In this document: positions 33,025-42,970 of the stretch, piece by piece
Layout of the letters: each line of letters opens with the position of its first letter
Position numbering within the stretch: the stretch's first letter is position 1
From: Verrucomicrobiota bacterium
GTDB lineage: Bacteria; Verrucomicrobiota; Verrucomicrobiia; Opitutales; Opitutaceae
Length of the DNA: 64,000 nt
Assembly (NCBI GenBank): GCA_023416735.1
Contig: JAEZGX010000019.1
Span: 173,665-237,664, forward strand
Reading direction: 5' to 3'
The notes under the pieces: model-generated
What the model was told of the DNA's origin: nothing
Database searches by the model: none
Seen by the model: only the letters and a program-made list of their open reading frames with translations
Made by a program: the position numbers and the translations under genes

Positions 33025-33341
33025 CCAAGCCCACCGCCTCCATCTTTTGGAAGGCCATGAAGCCCGAGAGGCCGCTCTATGTGAGTGCGCCTCTCTGGCG
33101 TCATCAGTTCCTCCCTCTCAATCGTGTAGCCTTCAACCTGGAGCAGCCTGCGGGCGATGTCCTCACCGCGGCGGCTCTGGCTTACTTGGCGACATTCCCG
33201 GACGGATACACTCTTGTGCAGGCGATGACGGCGGCTCTCGACCGTTATGGAAAGAATGGCTATCCGCCGAAGCTCCACGGGCGGTTCGATTGGCCCGAGT
33301 ATCCGCGGGCGCTGAAGAGCCTAAACTCGTCGCAGCTTTAG
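33021..33341 (+). CDS. Hypothetical element-encoded protein
   Basis: This 106-aa protein starts at GTG 33021, overlapping the preceding stop. It contains several aromatic and Pro residues (YVSAPLWRHQFLPLNRVAFN, ALAYLATFPDGYTLVQAMTA, YPPKLHGRFDWPEYPRAL). It has no membrane segment and no known motif. Together with the preceding gene it forms a coupled pair located between the putative origin and the lipoprotein gene. Function unknown. Confidence 0.6.
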   Translation: MTKPTASIFWKAMKPERPLYVSAPLWRHQFLPLNRVAFNLEQPAGDVLTAAALAYLATFPDGYTLVQAMTAALDRYGKNGYPPKLHGRFDWPEYPRALKSLNSSQL

Positions 33342-33418
33342 CGTTTTCGCTGACGCGCTACGGCGCGACGGACGGGATGAAAGGCTAGAGCCTTCCTGTT
33401 CTCAGCGGTTATCCACGA

Positions 33419-33458
33419 GAGGCACGTCGGTTCGGCTGGCGTGCCTCTTCGGTTTTTG
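33419..33458 (+). terminator. Rho-independent terminator inside the element
   Basis: GAGGCACG (33419-33426) pairs with CGTGCCTC (33440-33447), followed by TTCGGTTTTT. It is 78 bp after the preceding gene and 20 bp before the lipoprotein gene, which must have its own promoter or be reached by readthrough. Confidence 0.88.
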
Positions 33459-33477
33459 CAGCATCCGGAGATACCCC

Positions 33478-33948
33478 ATGAAGTCCCCACAGCGTTTTTC
33501 AGCGGCGCTCGTGTGTTTTGGTGTCGCGGTCCTGTCGGGCTGTTCAAAGTCCGCCCGCATCGCCGAACTAGAGCAACGGGTGAAGAAGGTTGAATTGAGC
33601 CAAGCCGCCCTCTCAGGAATCGGCGACGAGCTTTCGAGGCTCGAATTGAAAATTGCCGCGCAACGGAAGGAACTGGAAAGGCTGCTTAAAGAAGCCGAGA
33701 AGCACGCGGCGCAATTGGGCGTCGTCTTCGACGCGTTGAAGGATGGCCGTGAAGACAACGAGCAGACGGTGCGGGCCGTTACAGCATTGAGAAAGTCGGC
33801 ACTTGAAGACCGCGGCGAGCTGCGCGGGGTGGCCTTGTCCGTCCTCGACTTGGACAAAGAATCTGCCCGCTTCCGATTCCAGCTCAATACGCTGGAGCGA
33901 GAGGTCAGAAACATCCGCGACGACTGGCGGCGGCATCGAGGTTATTGA
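33478..33948 (+). CDS. Coiled-coil lipoprotein carried by the element
   Basis: This 156-aa protein has a lipoprotein signal, RFSAALVCFGVAVLSGCSKS, with lipobox LSGC (Cys22). The mature part is almost entirely heptad-like helix: ARIAELEQRVKKVELSQAAL, LSRLELKIAAQRKELERLLK and FRFQLNTLEREVRNIRDDWR. This fits a membrane-anchored coiled coil of the Lpp or spanin type. On a small integrated element, possible roles are envelope stability, exclusion of other elements or phages, or a lysis-related spanin. None can be proved from sequence. It is the last gene before attR and the most likely cargo gene. Confidence 0.72.
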   Translation: MKSPQRFSAALVCFGVAVLSGCSKSARIAELEQRVKKVELSQAALSGIGDELSRLELKIAAQRKELERLLKEAEKHAAQLGVVFDALKDGREDNEQTVRAVTALRKSALEDRGELRGVALSVLDLDKESARFRFQLNTLEREVRNIRDDWRRHRGY

Positions 33949-34324
33949 TTTCAAGGGGCGCTTAGTTTTCGGCCAAAAATCCGAGCGCCCTACCGTATAC
34001 TGCGCGTTCGCAGTTTCCCCCCGTGGGGGTGTTGCCCCCTATATGCGTGCGCGCACGCGCTACCCGCCCGCGCATACCGCGCATTATGCGCGTGGGCGTG
34101 CGCACGAGGGCCGAGAATGGGCTATCCCTCCCTCGTAAATGGCGCTTCCCTCGCGCATTACACGCGTGCGTGTGTATTGCGTGCGCGGCGGCGTGCGCGT
34201 AGGAAAGCACGCCAACAGCTCCCAACAATTCCTGACAGAATGCGTGCGTTTCCGTGCGCGTTCGTGTGCCGCCGTGTGGTGGTGGCTCCTCTGGCGATAG
34301 TTTCTCAGAGGGAGGACTGATGGA
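33949..34324. other. Gene-free tract rich in alternating purine-pyrimidine (GC/GT) runs before attR
   Basis: 376 bp without a convincing gene. Much of it alternates purine and pyrimidine (GCGTGCGCGCACGC, ACGCGTGCGTGTGTAT, GCGTGCGCGGCGGCGTGCGC), the pattern that favours Z-DNA. GCGTGCGCGCACGC near 34043 is a perfect palindrome, and CGCGCAT recurs several times around 34070-34160 in both orientations. Short open frames exist, but their composition is repetitive and they lack ribosome binding sites. The region may be a recombination, replication or packaging site, or simply decayed sequence. Confidence 0.5.
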
Positions 34325-34347
34325 TTCAACTCCCCTCACCTCCACCA
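34325..34347 (+). repeat. attR core (23-bp copy of ssrA 3' end)
   Basis: Exact copy of 28588-28610. Immediately to its right is ATTTCTCGAG... and a pyrimidine-rich TCTTTTTCTTCTTCT (34366-34385). That is probably the original tmRNA 3' flank or terminator region, now displaced 5.7 kb from ssrA. Confidence 0.92.
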
Positions 34348-34423
34348 ATTTCTCGAGTGCGGGCGGGTCTTTTTCTTCTTCTTGCTGGATCGTTGATACG
34401 GCTGCGCGGACTTAGGCTGCACG

Positions 34424-35635
34424 TCAGGAAAGAAGGGCGGAGAGGGCGGATTTAAGGTCGGCGGGGGCGATGACGAATTCGGTTTTCGGCTGGGGGCTGA
34501 AGGTCGTGAGGCGCTGGCGCCGGGAGCGTCCGATGAGGACGCCGTAGGGCATGTCGCCGCTGGTGCACAGGGTGTAGTAGAACCAACGGTTGTAGTGCTC
34601 GGAGATTTCCGAAGGCATCAACTCGAGGACGCGAGTGCCGGGGGCGCAGAAGACGAGATTGGCCAGTGCGGCTCCATGCACGCCTACGACGTGACTGGCT
34701 TGGGCGAGATGATGACGGAGACCTGGGGTGGTGTCGGGGTCGATGACTTCGAAGCCCGCCGCGGTGAGTTGTGCGGTGAGGGCGGCTTCGTTCTGGGGAT
34801 AGCGGTTGCTGCGGCGCGGAAGATAAATGCGGCGCGTGCGCGGAGTGGAGGCAGGCGGGAAGAGTTGGCGGTAGAATTCCAGCACCCAAGCGGGGGTGCA
34901 TGCGAGCGGTCCGGGGAAGGAAGGCTGGATCAATGTTTCGCAGACGAATTGCTCGCGCCGGCCGATGCGGACGAGTTTTTCGCGAGGGAGGCCGGCGGCG
35001 TCGACGATCTCTTCGGTGGTGGGACTACTGAAACGGGGAAAGAGGATTTGATCGAAGTCGGTCCACGTGTAGCCGGCGCGTTGGACGAGTTCGATGCGGC
35101 TGATCGAATCGATGACGAAATGGAAGAAGTTCGTAACGGCGTTGGCGCTGCAAAGGTTGAGCGTGCGGCCGGCCAGGCGGAGGGGCGGGTGAAGTTTGAT
35201 GATGTGATTGACCTTCGAAAATTTGCTCGGGCCGATGTAGCAGAAGTCGCCGAGGAAGGTGTCGTCGGGGCCGACGATCCAGGCGTGTTCGTCGAGGATG
35301 CGTCCGCCGGGAATTTCGGCCACGCCGGCTTCGGGCCATTCGATTTCGGGGCCGTGAGCGAGCGGGTTGGCCGGGGCGTTGCAAAAGTAGGGCGGCGCGA
35401 GCTTCTGGGTGCGTCGCGGGAGAACGCTGCGCCATTGCATCCCCGGGCGGTCGCGAAACTCGGCCCAGCGCGCCGTGCGTCGAGGCGGGCCGAAAGCCGC
35501 GGATGTCGCCGGCAGCAGACGAAGCGCGCTGCGCGGGATGATCGACCAAAACAGAGGAAAGGTGTGGTGGCGAACTTGGTTGATGCGCTCGCGGAGCGGA
35601 GAGTAGCTCGAAGCTGATGTAGCGCGGTTCACCAT
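34424..35635 (-). CDS. Glycosyltransferase family 61 (DUF563) protein
   Basis: This 403-aa protein belongs to GT61, which transfers xylose, GlcNAc or related sugars onto glycans. Diagnostic blocks are NFFHFVIDSISRIELVQRAG (about residue 168), RRIYLPRRSNRYPQNEAAL (about 270), and ASHVVGVHGAALANLVFCAP followed by GTRVLELMP (about 315-345). The last, with its VHGA core, is the most conserved part of the family. No membrane helix is evident. It is the first host gene after attR and is transcribed toward the element. The target polysaccharide is unknown; the genome also encodes a PEP-CTERM protein, so an exopolysaccharide is plausible. Confidence 0.82.
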   Translation of the reverse strand: MVNRATSASSYSPLRERINQVRHHTFPLFWSIIPRSALRLLPATSAAFGPPRRTARWAEFRDRPGMQWRSVLPRRTQKLAPPYFCNAPANPLAHGPEIEWPEAGVAEIPGGRILDEHAWIVGPDDTFLGDFCYIGPSKFSKVNHIIKLHPPLRLAGRTLNLCSANAVTNFFHFVIDSISRIELVQRAGYTWTDFDQILFPRFSSPTTEEIVDAAGLPREKLVRIGRREQFVCETLIQPSFPGPLACTPAWVLEFYRQLFPPASTPRTRRIYLPRRSNRYPQNEAALTAQLTAAGFEVIDPDTTPGLRHHLAQASHVVGVHGAALANLVFCAPGTRVLELMPSEISEHYNRWFYYTLCTSGDMPYGVLIGRSRRQRLTTFSPQPKTEFVIAPADLKSALSALLS

Positions 35636-35823
35636 AAGGAGAATGGACCGCTTTGAGCGGGTTAGAGTGAGCAGAGTTCCGTGCTACAACCGTGCAGGAT
35701 GCGACGTGGCCGGGGCAAAACCGCCGCAGAGTGCACGGGCGTTCTCCCACGGGACGGACGGTGTTTGCTCCGGCGAAATTTCTTGCAGCTGGTAATCAGA
35801 TAAATGCGCTGGCCACTCGTCAG

Positions 35824-36051
35824 ATGGCACAAGCTGTGATAACTACTCCCGTGGCAAAGCTCCTCGGCTTCCTTCTCCTGATTGCCGGTGCGGTTCTGCT
35901 CTATTTGGGTTGGGACGCGCACACCGCGACGCCGCCCCAGCTCATGGAGACGATGAACGATCCGCGACCGGGGCGGTCGATCGGGATGTTGGCGCTTGGG
36001 GCCATTGCGGTGGTTTGGGGACTTTTTGTTCTCCTGCCGCGACGCACGTGA
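35824..36051 (+). CDS. DUF3185-like small membrane protein
   Basis: This 75-aa protein has two transmembrane helices (residues 8-28, AKLLGFLLLIAGAVLLYLGW; 50-70, GMLALGAIAVVWGLFVLLP) joined by a loop containing MNDPRPGRSI. This two-helix hairpin matches DUF3185, found next to YqjD-type genes in many Gram-negative bacteria. The start at 35824 follows an AT-rich promoter-like stretch (TAATCAGATAAAT). It leads a plus-strand group of four envelope genes that ends at 37098 and probably forms one stress-induced operon. Confidence 0.65.
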   Translation: MAQAVITTPVAKLLGFLLLIAGAVLLYLGWDAHTATPPQLMETMNDPRPGRSIGMLALGAIAVVWGLFVLLPRRT

Positions 36052-36093
36052 GCCGGCAGCTTGGCCATTCTTCAACCTCAACCCATATCGCAT

Positions 36094-36411
36094 ATGAAAA
36101 ACGATTCTGGTGCCCGCACTGAAACTCCTGACGATATCGTCGATCACATCAGCCGGCTGATGAACGAAGCCGAGGCGCTGATGGTCGGTCCGGTTTCCGA
36201 GAAGGCGAAGGACCGGCTCGGCGAACTGCGCGAGCGATTTGACCAACTGCAGGCCAAGGCCGGCGTCGCTTACGAAGACGCGCGGAAGAAAGTGATCCAA
36301 GGCGCGAAAGTGACCGACGAGACGATTCGGGCGCATCCTTACGAATCGCTGGCGATCGCGCTGGGCATCGGCGTGCTGATCGGCGCGTTGATCCGTCGCA
36401 GCAATCATTAA
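36094..36411 (+). CDS. YqjD/ElaB-like (DUF883) membrane-anchored protein
   Basis: This 105-aa protein has a long amphipathic helical region (ETPDDIVDHISRLMNEAEAL, KAKDRLGELRERFDQLQAKA, GVAYEDARKKVIQGAKVTDE). The C-terminal helix is HPYESLAIALGIGVLIGALI, ending RRSNH. This layout, including the conserved 'hPyxsl(g)iAxGvGlliG' tail, defines the ElaB/YqjD/DUF883 family, which anchors ribosomes or responds to stationary phase in E. coli. It is the second gene of the YqjD-E-K-type cluster, 7 bp upstream of the holin-like gene. Confidence 0.85.
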   Translation: MKNDSGARTETPDDIVDHISRLMNEAEALMVGPVSEKAKDRLGELRERFDQLQAKAGVAYEDARKKVIQGAKVTDETIRAHPYESLAIALGIGVLIGALIRRSNH

Positions 36412-36418
36412 GCGGACC

Positions 36419-36808
36419 ATGGATGGGGAAGGTCCGGCCACGAGCGGCCTGCTCGGTTCTCTGCGCGGGCTAATCGATAACGTGCTGTTCTCCGCGCGTG
36501 AGCGGCTCGAGCTATTTTCGCTCGAGCTGCGCGAGGAGAAATTGCGCGCGGTGCAGCTCTTCGTGTGGGTGTGCGCGGCGGTGTTCGCGGGGATCATGGC
36601 GATCACGTTCGCGAGCCTGGCGATCGTTTACCTGTTTTGGGAAACGGCGCGGCTCGCGGTGTTGATTACGTTTGCCGTGCTCTACGCCGGCGGGTTCATC
36701 GCGATCCTGCTGCATTGCCGCAAGATGATCGCGAAGCAGCCGCGGCCGTTTGACGCTACGATTGCCGAGCTGACGCAGGATCGCGCATGTATCCGACGGG
36801 AGAACTGA
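36419..36808 (+). CDS. YqjE-like (phage holin superfamily III) membrane protein
   Basis: This 129-aa protein has an amphipathic N-terminal helix (LLGSLRGLIDNVLFSARERL, ELFSLELREEKLRAVQ). Two transmembrane helices follow, about 45-70 (LFVWVCAAVFAGIMAITFAS) and 78-98 (AVLITFAVLYAGGFIAILLH). This is the YqjE / Actinobacteriophage-holin-like superfamily. In this chromosomal context it is an envelope stress protein rather than a lysis holin. The stop overlaps the next gene by 22 bp, indicating tight coupling. Confidence 0.82.
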   Translation: MDGEGPATSGLLGSLRGLIDNVLFSARERLELFSLELREEKLRAVQLFVWVCAAVFAGIMAITFASLAIVYLFWETARLAVLITFAVLYAGGFIAILLHCRKMIAKQPRPFDATIAELTQDRACIRREN

Positions 36809-37098
36809 ACGAACTCGCGCAGCGCAAGCAGGCGTTGCGGGTGCGGATCGCGGCGCATCGCGCGGAGTGCGTCGCTTATGCGGAGCACGTGGCGCGACCG
36901 ATCGCGGCGATCGACCGGATAGCGGCGCAATGGAAACGGATTTCGCCCTACGCGAAACTCGCGGCGATCCCGCTCGGGTTTTTGCTGCAGCGTCGGATGG
37001 CGAAGAAGCAGGCGGTGGCGAGCGGATGGAAACGCTGGCTAAAGTTGGCGCCGGTGGCAATGAGCGCCGTGCGGCTTTGGGAACGGGTGCGGCGGTGA
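36787..37098 (+). CDS. YqjK-like protein
   Basis: This 103-aa basic protein starts within the end of the yqjE-like gene. It contains ELAQRKQALRVRIAAHRAEC and one short hydrophobic stretch (AKLAAIPLGFLLQRRMAK), with a basic C-terminus (SGWKRWLKLAPVAMSAVRLW). Its position after yqjD- and yqjE-like genes and its start motif (ELxxRRxxLxxRIaxQR) match YqjK. The molecular function is unknown throughout the family. Confidence 0.65.
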   Translation: MYPTGELNELAQRKQALRVRIAAHRAECVAYAEHVARPIAAIDRIAAQWKRISPYAKLAAIPLGFLLQRRMAKKQAVASGWKRWLKLAPVAMSAVRLWERVRR

Positions 37099-37127
37099 CC
37101 GTGGTTGCGGCGAGATGAGGTGCCGCG

Positions 37128-37967
37128 CTACGGAACGAGGAAGTCGCGCAGGTGGTTCATGATGGCGGGATCTCCAAGCGCGAAGATGTCGTTGTGGCCA
37201 GCGTTAGGGAAGGTGACGACGCGGGCTTGATCGGCGTTGGCGCGCGCGGCCAGGGTGGACGACATGGTCGCGGGGACGAGGGTGTCCTGTTCGCCATGGA
37301 AGAGAAGGATCGGGGCGGAGATGGCGGGAAGTTTCGCGAGGTTGTCGAAACGGGAGCGGATGATGAGCGACGTTGGCGCCCACGGCGCGACGTGCCGCGC
37401 GACCTGGTGCATCGACGTGAACGCGCTGACGGTGAATACGTGGGAAACCGGACGGCGATGAGCGAGATCGACGGCCACGGCCGCGCCCATGGACCAGCCG
37501 CCGGCGACGATGCGCGACCGATCGACCTCAGGTCGGGTGAGCAGGTGATCGTAAGCGGCGTCGGCGGTTTCGTAGAACGAATCTTCGCTGGGCGATCCGC
37601 CGGGGCTCATGCCGTAGCCGGGGTATTCGGGGACGAGGACGTTAAGCCCAAGGCGACGGAACTCGTGAAATTCGCGTTGAGTGTAGGCGAGACAGGAGCC
37701 GTTGCCGTAGAAGAAAATCAGAGTGGGGCGCGAAGCGGCGGGGAGTGGGTTGCCGCGGGCGTCGAGGGCGAGACCGAATTGTGCGGCCACGCGGATGCCG
37801 CTGCGCGTCGTGAGCTCGAGCAGTTCGTAAGAGGAACTTGGCGGGAGCCGAGTGTCGCTCCGACCGTGCGTGGCGGTGCCGGGGAAAATGAAGCCGCGCT
37901 CGAGGTTGCAGCCGGTGAGGAAAGGAAGGATCACGACGGCGAGGACGAGAAAAACGGTGCGGTTCAC
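37128..37967 (-). CDS. Alpha/beta hydrolase lipoprotein
   Basis: This 279-aa alpha/beta-hydrolase has a lipoprotein signal (FLVLAVVILPFLTGCNLERG; lipobox LTGC). The fold shows TLIFFYGNGSCLAY (oxyanion-hole strand), LVPEYPGYGMSPGGSPSEDS, the nucleophile elbow AGGWSMGAAVAVD with Ser at about residue 160, the late Asp in LLFHGEQDTLVP, and His in FPNAGHNDIFA. It resembles BEM46/ABHD13-type serine hydrolases; the substrate is unknown. A 17-bp palindrome lies 25 bp upstream of its start codon, suggesting dedicated regulation. Confidence 0.85.
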   Translation of the reverse strand: MNRTVFLVLAVVILPFLTGCNLERGFIFPGTATHGRSDTRLPPSSSYELLELTTRSGIRVAAQFGLALDARGNPLPAASRPTLIFFYGNGSCLAYTQREFHEFRRLGLNVLVPEYPGYGMSPGGSPSEDSFYETADAAYDHLLTRPEVDRSRIVAGGWSMGAAVAVDLAHRRPVSHVFTVSAFTSMHQVARHVAPWAPTSLIIRSRFDNLAKLPAISAPILLFHGEQDTLVPATMSSTLAARANADQARVVTFPNAGHNDIFALGDPAIMNHLRDFLVP

Positions 37968-37991
37968 GGTGAAGGATTCGCGAACGGAGGT

Positions 37992-38008
37992 GTCATACGT
38001 TGTATGAC
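37992..38008. promoter_or_regulatory. Operator-like palindrome GTCATAC-GTT-GTATGAC
   Basis: Perfect 7-bp arms (37992-37998 and 38002-38008) around GTT. It is 25 bp upstream of the hydrolase lipoprotein start and 36 bp downstream of the U32 gene stop, both minus strand. Spacing and symmetry are typical of a dimeric repressor site; no regulator is encoded next to it. Confidence 0.45.
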
Positions 38009-38043
38009 CCTATGAGGGAGCGGCGCGAGCGAGGGTTGCAGGC

Positions 38044-40620
<2,577 letters not shown>

Positions 40621-40624
40621 TAGG

Positions 40625-41890
40625 TCAGGCGGCGGCTTCGGTGGCGGGCGGCGGAGGAAGTTTCTTGGCGGGAGCGGCGACGTGCGGAGCGACGGAGCGG
40701 AGTTCGGCGGCGAGCAGGACGGTAAGGACGAAGAAGCCGGCGGCGACGTAGCCGAGATTCTGGAAACCGAGCAGGCGGCCGGTGGGAGCGCGCGCGATGA
40801 AGAGACCCGCGGCGATGTTGGCCAGGGCGGAGGATGCTTGTTGAAGAGCGGCGTTGACGCTCATGAACCCGCCGCGGTAGCGCCCTTCGACGGCGTTGGT
40901 GATCATGGTCATCGTGGGCGAGAAGCGGCTCGACATGCTGACCATGAAAGCGGCCATCATGAAGGACGCGACGAGCACCGAACTGGGGCCGAGGCGAGTG
41001 ATCGTGATGACGACGACGATGGCGATGGCCGACGTGATGGTGAGGAGTTTCAGACGATCCATGTGATCGCTGAGCCAGCCGAGGAGAGGCGTGTTAAAAG
41101 CGGTGGCGATGCCGCCGACGGCGTAGGCGATGGGGAGTTGGACGGATTCGTTGAGGCCGACGTTGGCGATGAAACTCGGCGCGAGGAAGGGCACGACGAC
41201 GCCGCCGCCCATGACGAGCACGGCTCCCAACGCGAAAGCGCGAACGTGGACACCGTGCGAAACGATTTCGCGCATCTGGCGAAGCGGCTGATGGTCTTGG
41301 ACCGCCGTGTGAATGCGCGGAAGAACGAGCCAGGCGATCGCGAGGATGACAGCGCTGCAGCCGGCGAGCATGAAGAAAGGCGCGTGCCAGCCGAAGTGAG
41401 CGGCGAGGACGAGGCCGGCGGGGACGCCGAGCACGGAAGCGAGCGGGAAAGCGGCGGCGATCCAGCTCATGGCGCGGCCGCGCCGATGAATGGGAATGAT
41501 GTCGCCAACCATGGCGTTGACCATGGAGCCCGCGAGGCCGCCGAAAGCGCCAGCGGCGATACGAGCGACCAGCAGCCACGTGTAAGTAGGCGCGAGGCCG
41601 CAGGCGACGGTTGCGAGGGTAAATCCGCCGTAGAGGAAGAGCAGCGAGCGAGTGCGGTCGAAACGATCGAGGAGGAAGCCGCCGGCGAAACCCGCCGCGG
41701 CGGCGGCGAAGCCGTAGCTGGCGACGAGTTGGGTGAATTTGGCCGGAGTGATCTCGAACACGCGCATCAGCTGCGCGCCGAGCGGCATCATGATCATGAA
41801 ATCCAAAATGTGCGTAAACATGATCGCTCCTAACGCGAGGAGCGTCGCGAACTCGCGTCGCGGTGTTTGCGCATGGGTGTCGACGGACAT
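40625..41890 (-). CDS. Major facilitator superfamily transporter
   Basis: This 421-aa permease has twelve predicted transmembrane helices. MFS loop 2-3 is AGGFLLDRFDRTRSLLFLYG (GGxxxDRxxR-type) and the second-half equivalent is LGWLSDHMDRLKLLTI. The pattern suggests the drug/H+ antiporter-like or sugar-efflux subfamily, but no substrate-specific motif is evident. The C-terminus is Pro/Ala-rich. It lies 4 bp upstream of the U32 gene and downstream of the OxyR-like gene on the same strand, so it may be under that regulator's control by readthrough. Confidence 0.85.
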   Translation of the reverse strand: MSVDTHAQTPRREFATLLALGAIMFTHILDFMIMMPLGAQLMRVFEITPAKFTQLVASYGFAAAAAGFAGGFLLDRFDRTRSLLFLYGGFTLATVACGLAPTYTWLLVARIAAGAFGGLAGSMVNAMVGDIIPIHRRGRAMSWIAAAFPLASVLGVPAGLVLAAHFGWHAPFFMLAGCSAVILAIAWLVLPRIHTAVQDHQPLRQMREIVSHGVHVRAFALGAVLVMGGGVVVPFLAPSFIANVGLNESVQLPIAYAVGGIATAFNTPLLGWLSDHMDRLKLLTITSAIAIVVVITITRLGPSSVLVASFMMAAFMVSMSSRFSPTMTMITNAVEGRYRGGFMSVNAALQQASSALANIAAGLFIARAPTGRLLGFQNLGYVAAGFFVLTVLLAAELRSVAPHVAAPAKKLPPPPATEAAA

Positions 41891-41963
41891 GGGACGGGGA
41901 GCGTTGGCGGATCCCGGTAAAGCGCAACCGCGCGACCAAGCGGTGAAGGGCGTCGGGTGAAGT

Positions 41964-42935
41964 TTACGCGGAATTGCTTGCGCGGCGCGGGGATCGCTTG
42001 GTCCTGGTGGGCGGGATCGGTGGCGTGGAGCCGTCGAACGGATGCTGCGTGTGTTTCTCGGCGACGTAGTCTCGGAGAAGAGCGAGAAACTGTTCCGCGC
42101 CGCGACTTTGGTAGCGTTGAAGGTGGCGGATTACGGCGAGCTGACGAGTGGGTGCGCTGCCGGCGAGACGAAGATAGACCAACGATTCGGTGTCTTCGGG
42201 CATGCGGTCAACGAGAGGGAGAATCGAGATGCCGGCGCCCATGGCGACAAAGGCTTTAAGCGTGGCGACTTGGGCGCAGCGGTAGCCTACCTTGGGCTCG
42301 ATATTGTGATCGCCGAAGAAACCGCGGATCTGACCCGCGAGCGTGCTTGAATCGCCCATGGTGACGAAGGTCTCCTCGGCGATATCTTGAAGGCCGATTT
42401 CGTCGCGATTGGCGAACGGGTGATCTTTGCCGACGACGAGCAGCAAAGGCTCGGTCATGAGCGGTTCGATGGACAGACGAGGGTCTTTGACGGGAAGGCT
42501 GACGAGAGCGAGGTCGAGCTCACCTTCCACGACGGCGCGGACGAGGTCTTGGCGGAAGTCTTCGCGAACGTGGATCGTGAGGTTAGGGTGCGACTTACGA
42601 AAATGGGCGATGAGCGGCAGGAGGAGGTAGGGCGCCACGGTCGGAAGGGCGCCAACGGTGATTTGGCGATCGAGGGAAGGGTGATCGCTGAGTTCCTTCG
42701 CGGCGTTTTCGACCTCGAAGAGGATTCGACGCGCTCGCTCCAAAAACACGGTGCCGGCCTCGGTGACGACCGCTTTGCGGCCGAGACGGTGGAAAAGTTT
42801 GTGACCGATCTCGGATTCCAGGTTTAATATCTGTTGGCTGAGAGTCGGTTGCGTAACGTTGCAACGTTCGGATGCGCGGGTGAAGTTGCCGGCGTCAGCC
42901 ACTGCCACGGCGTAACGGAGCTGATGCATTTCCAT
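41964..42935 (-). CDS. LysR-family regulator, OxyR-like
   Basis: This 323-aa regulator has an N-terminal winged HTH, MEMHQLRYAVAVADAGNFTR and ASERCNVTQPTLSQQILNLE, with the QxxLS(Q) recognition helix of LysR proteins. The effector domain is TVGALPTVAPYLLLPLIAHF and then MGAGISILPLVDRMP. The overall order and the phrase GQIRGFFGDHNIEPKVGYRC resemble OxyR, but only one cysteine (YRCAQVATLKA) lies in the redox region rather than the C199-C208 pair. A near-consensus OxyR operator (ATAG-N7-CTAT-N7-ATAG) begins at its start codon, which supports peroxide sensing. It is divergent from a 61-aa membrane protein. Confidence 0.82.
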   Translation of the reverse strand: MEMHQLRYAVAVADAGNFTRASERCNVTQPTLSQQILNLESEIGHKLFHRLGRKAVVTEAGTVFLERARRILFEVENAAKELSDHPSLDRQITVGALPTVAPYLLLPLIAHFRKSHPNLTIHVREDFRQDLVRAVVEGELDLALVSLPVKDPRLSIEPLMTEPLLLVVGKDHPFANRDEIGLQDIAEETFVTMGDSSTLAGQIRGFFGDHNIEPKVGYRCAQVATLKAFVAMGAGISILPLVDRMPEDTESLVYLRLAGSAPTRQLAVIRHLQRYQSRGAEQFLALLRDYVAEKHTQHPFDGSTPPIPPTRTKRSPRRASNSA

Positions 42936-42970
42936 AGGCGATAGCTATGGATTAGATAGTAAAACGCAAT
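42934..42970. promoter_or_regulatory. Near-consensus OxyR-type operator
   Basis: ATAG (42934), N7, CTAT (42945-42948), N7, ATAG (42956-42959), N7, CAAT (42967-42970). The spacing is exactly that of the 37-bp OxyR consensus of four tetranucleotides, and only the last element deviates by one base. It overlaps the start codon of the divergent LysR gene and ends directly at the -35 region of the small membrane protein promoter. Confidence 0.65.

Larger units (their letters stand above)
28588..34347. mobile_element. 5.7-kb integrative element inserted in ssrA
   Basis: Bounded by perfect 23-bp repeats (28588-28610 and 34325-34347), with the integrase gene adjacent to attL and all genes on the plus strand. 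Gene order is integrase, three small unknowns, AlpA-like HTH, AAA ATPase, iteron/AT-rich region, two unknowns, coiled-coil lipoprotein, alternating Pu-Py tract, attR. Base composition looks lower in GC than the flanks and codon choice is more mixed, consistent with transfer (not computed). No relaxase, capsid, terminase, toxin or known defence gene is recognisable. It could be a phage satellite, a minimal mobilisable element or a cryptic replicating island. Confidence 0.9.

Noticed and set aside
34117..34320. Short plus-strand frame in the tract before attR
   Set aside because: Composed of repetitive Arg/Ala codons from alternating GC runs, no ribosome binding site and no similarity.
36419..36808. 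Prophage holin
   Set aside because: Although in the phage-holin superfamily, it lies in a yqjD-yqjE-yqjK-type chromosomal cluster with no other phage genes and outside the integrated element.
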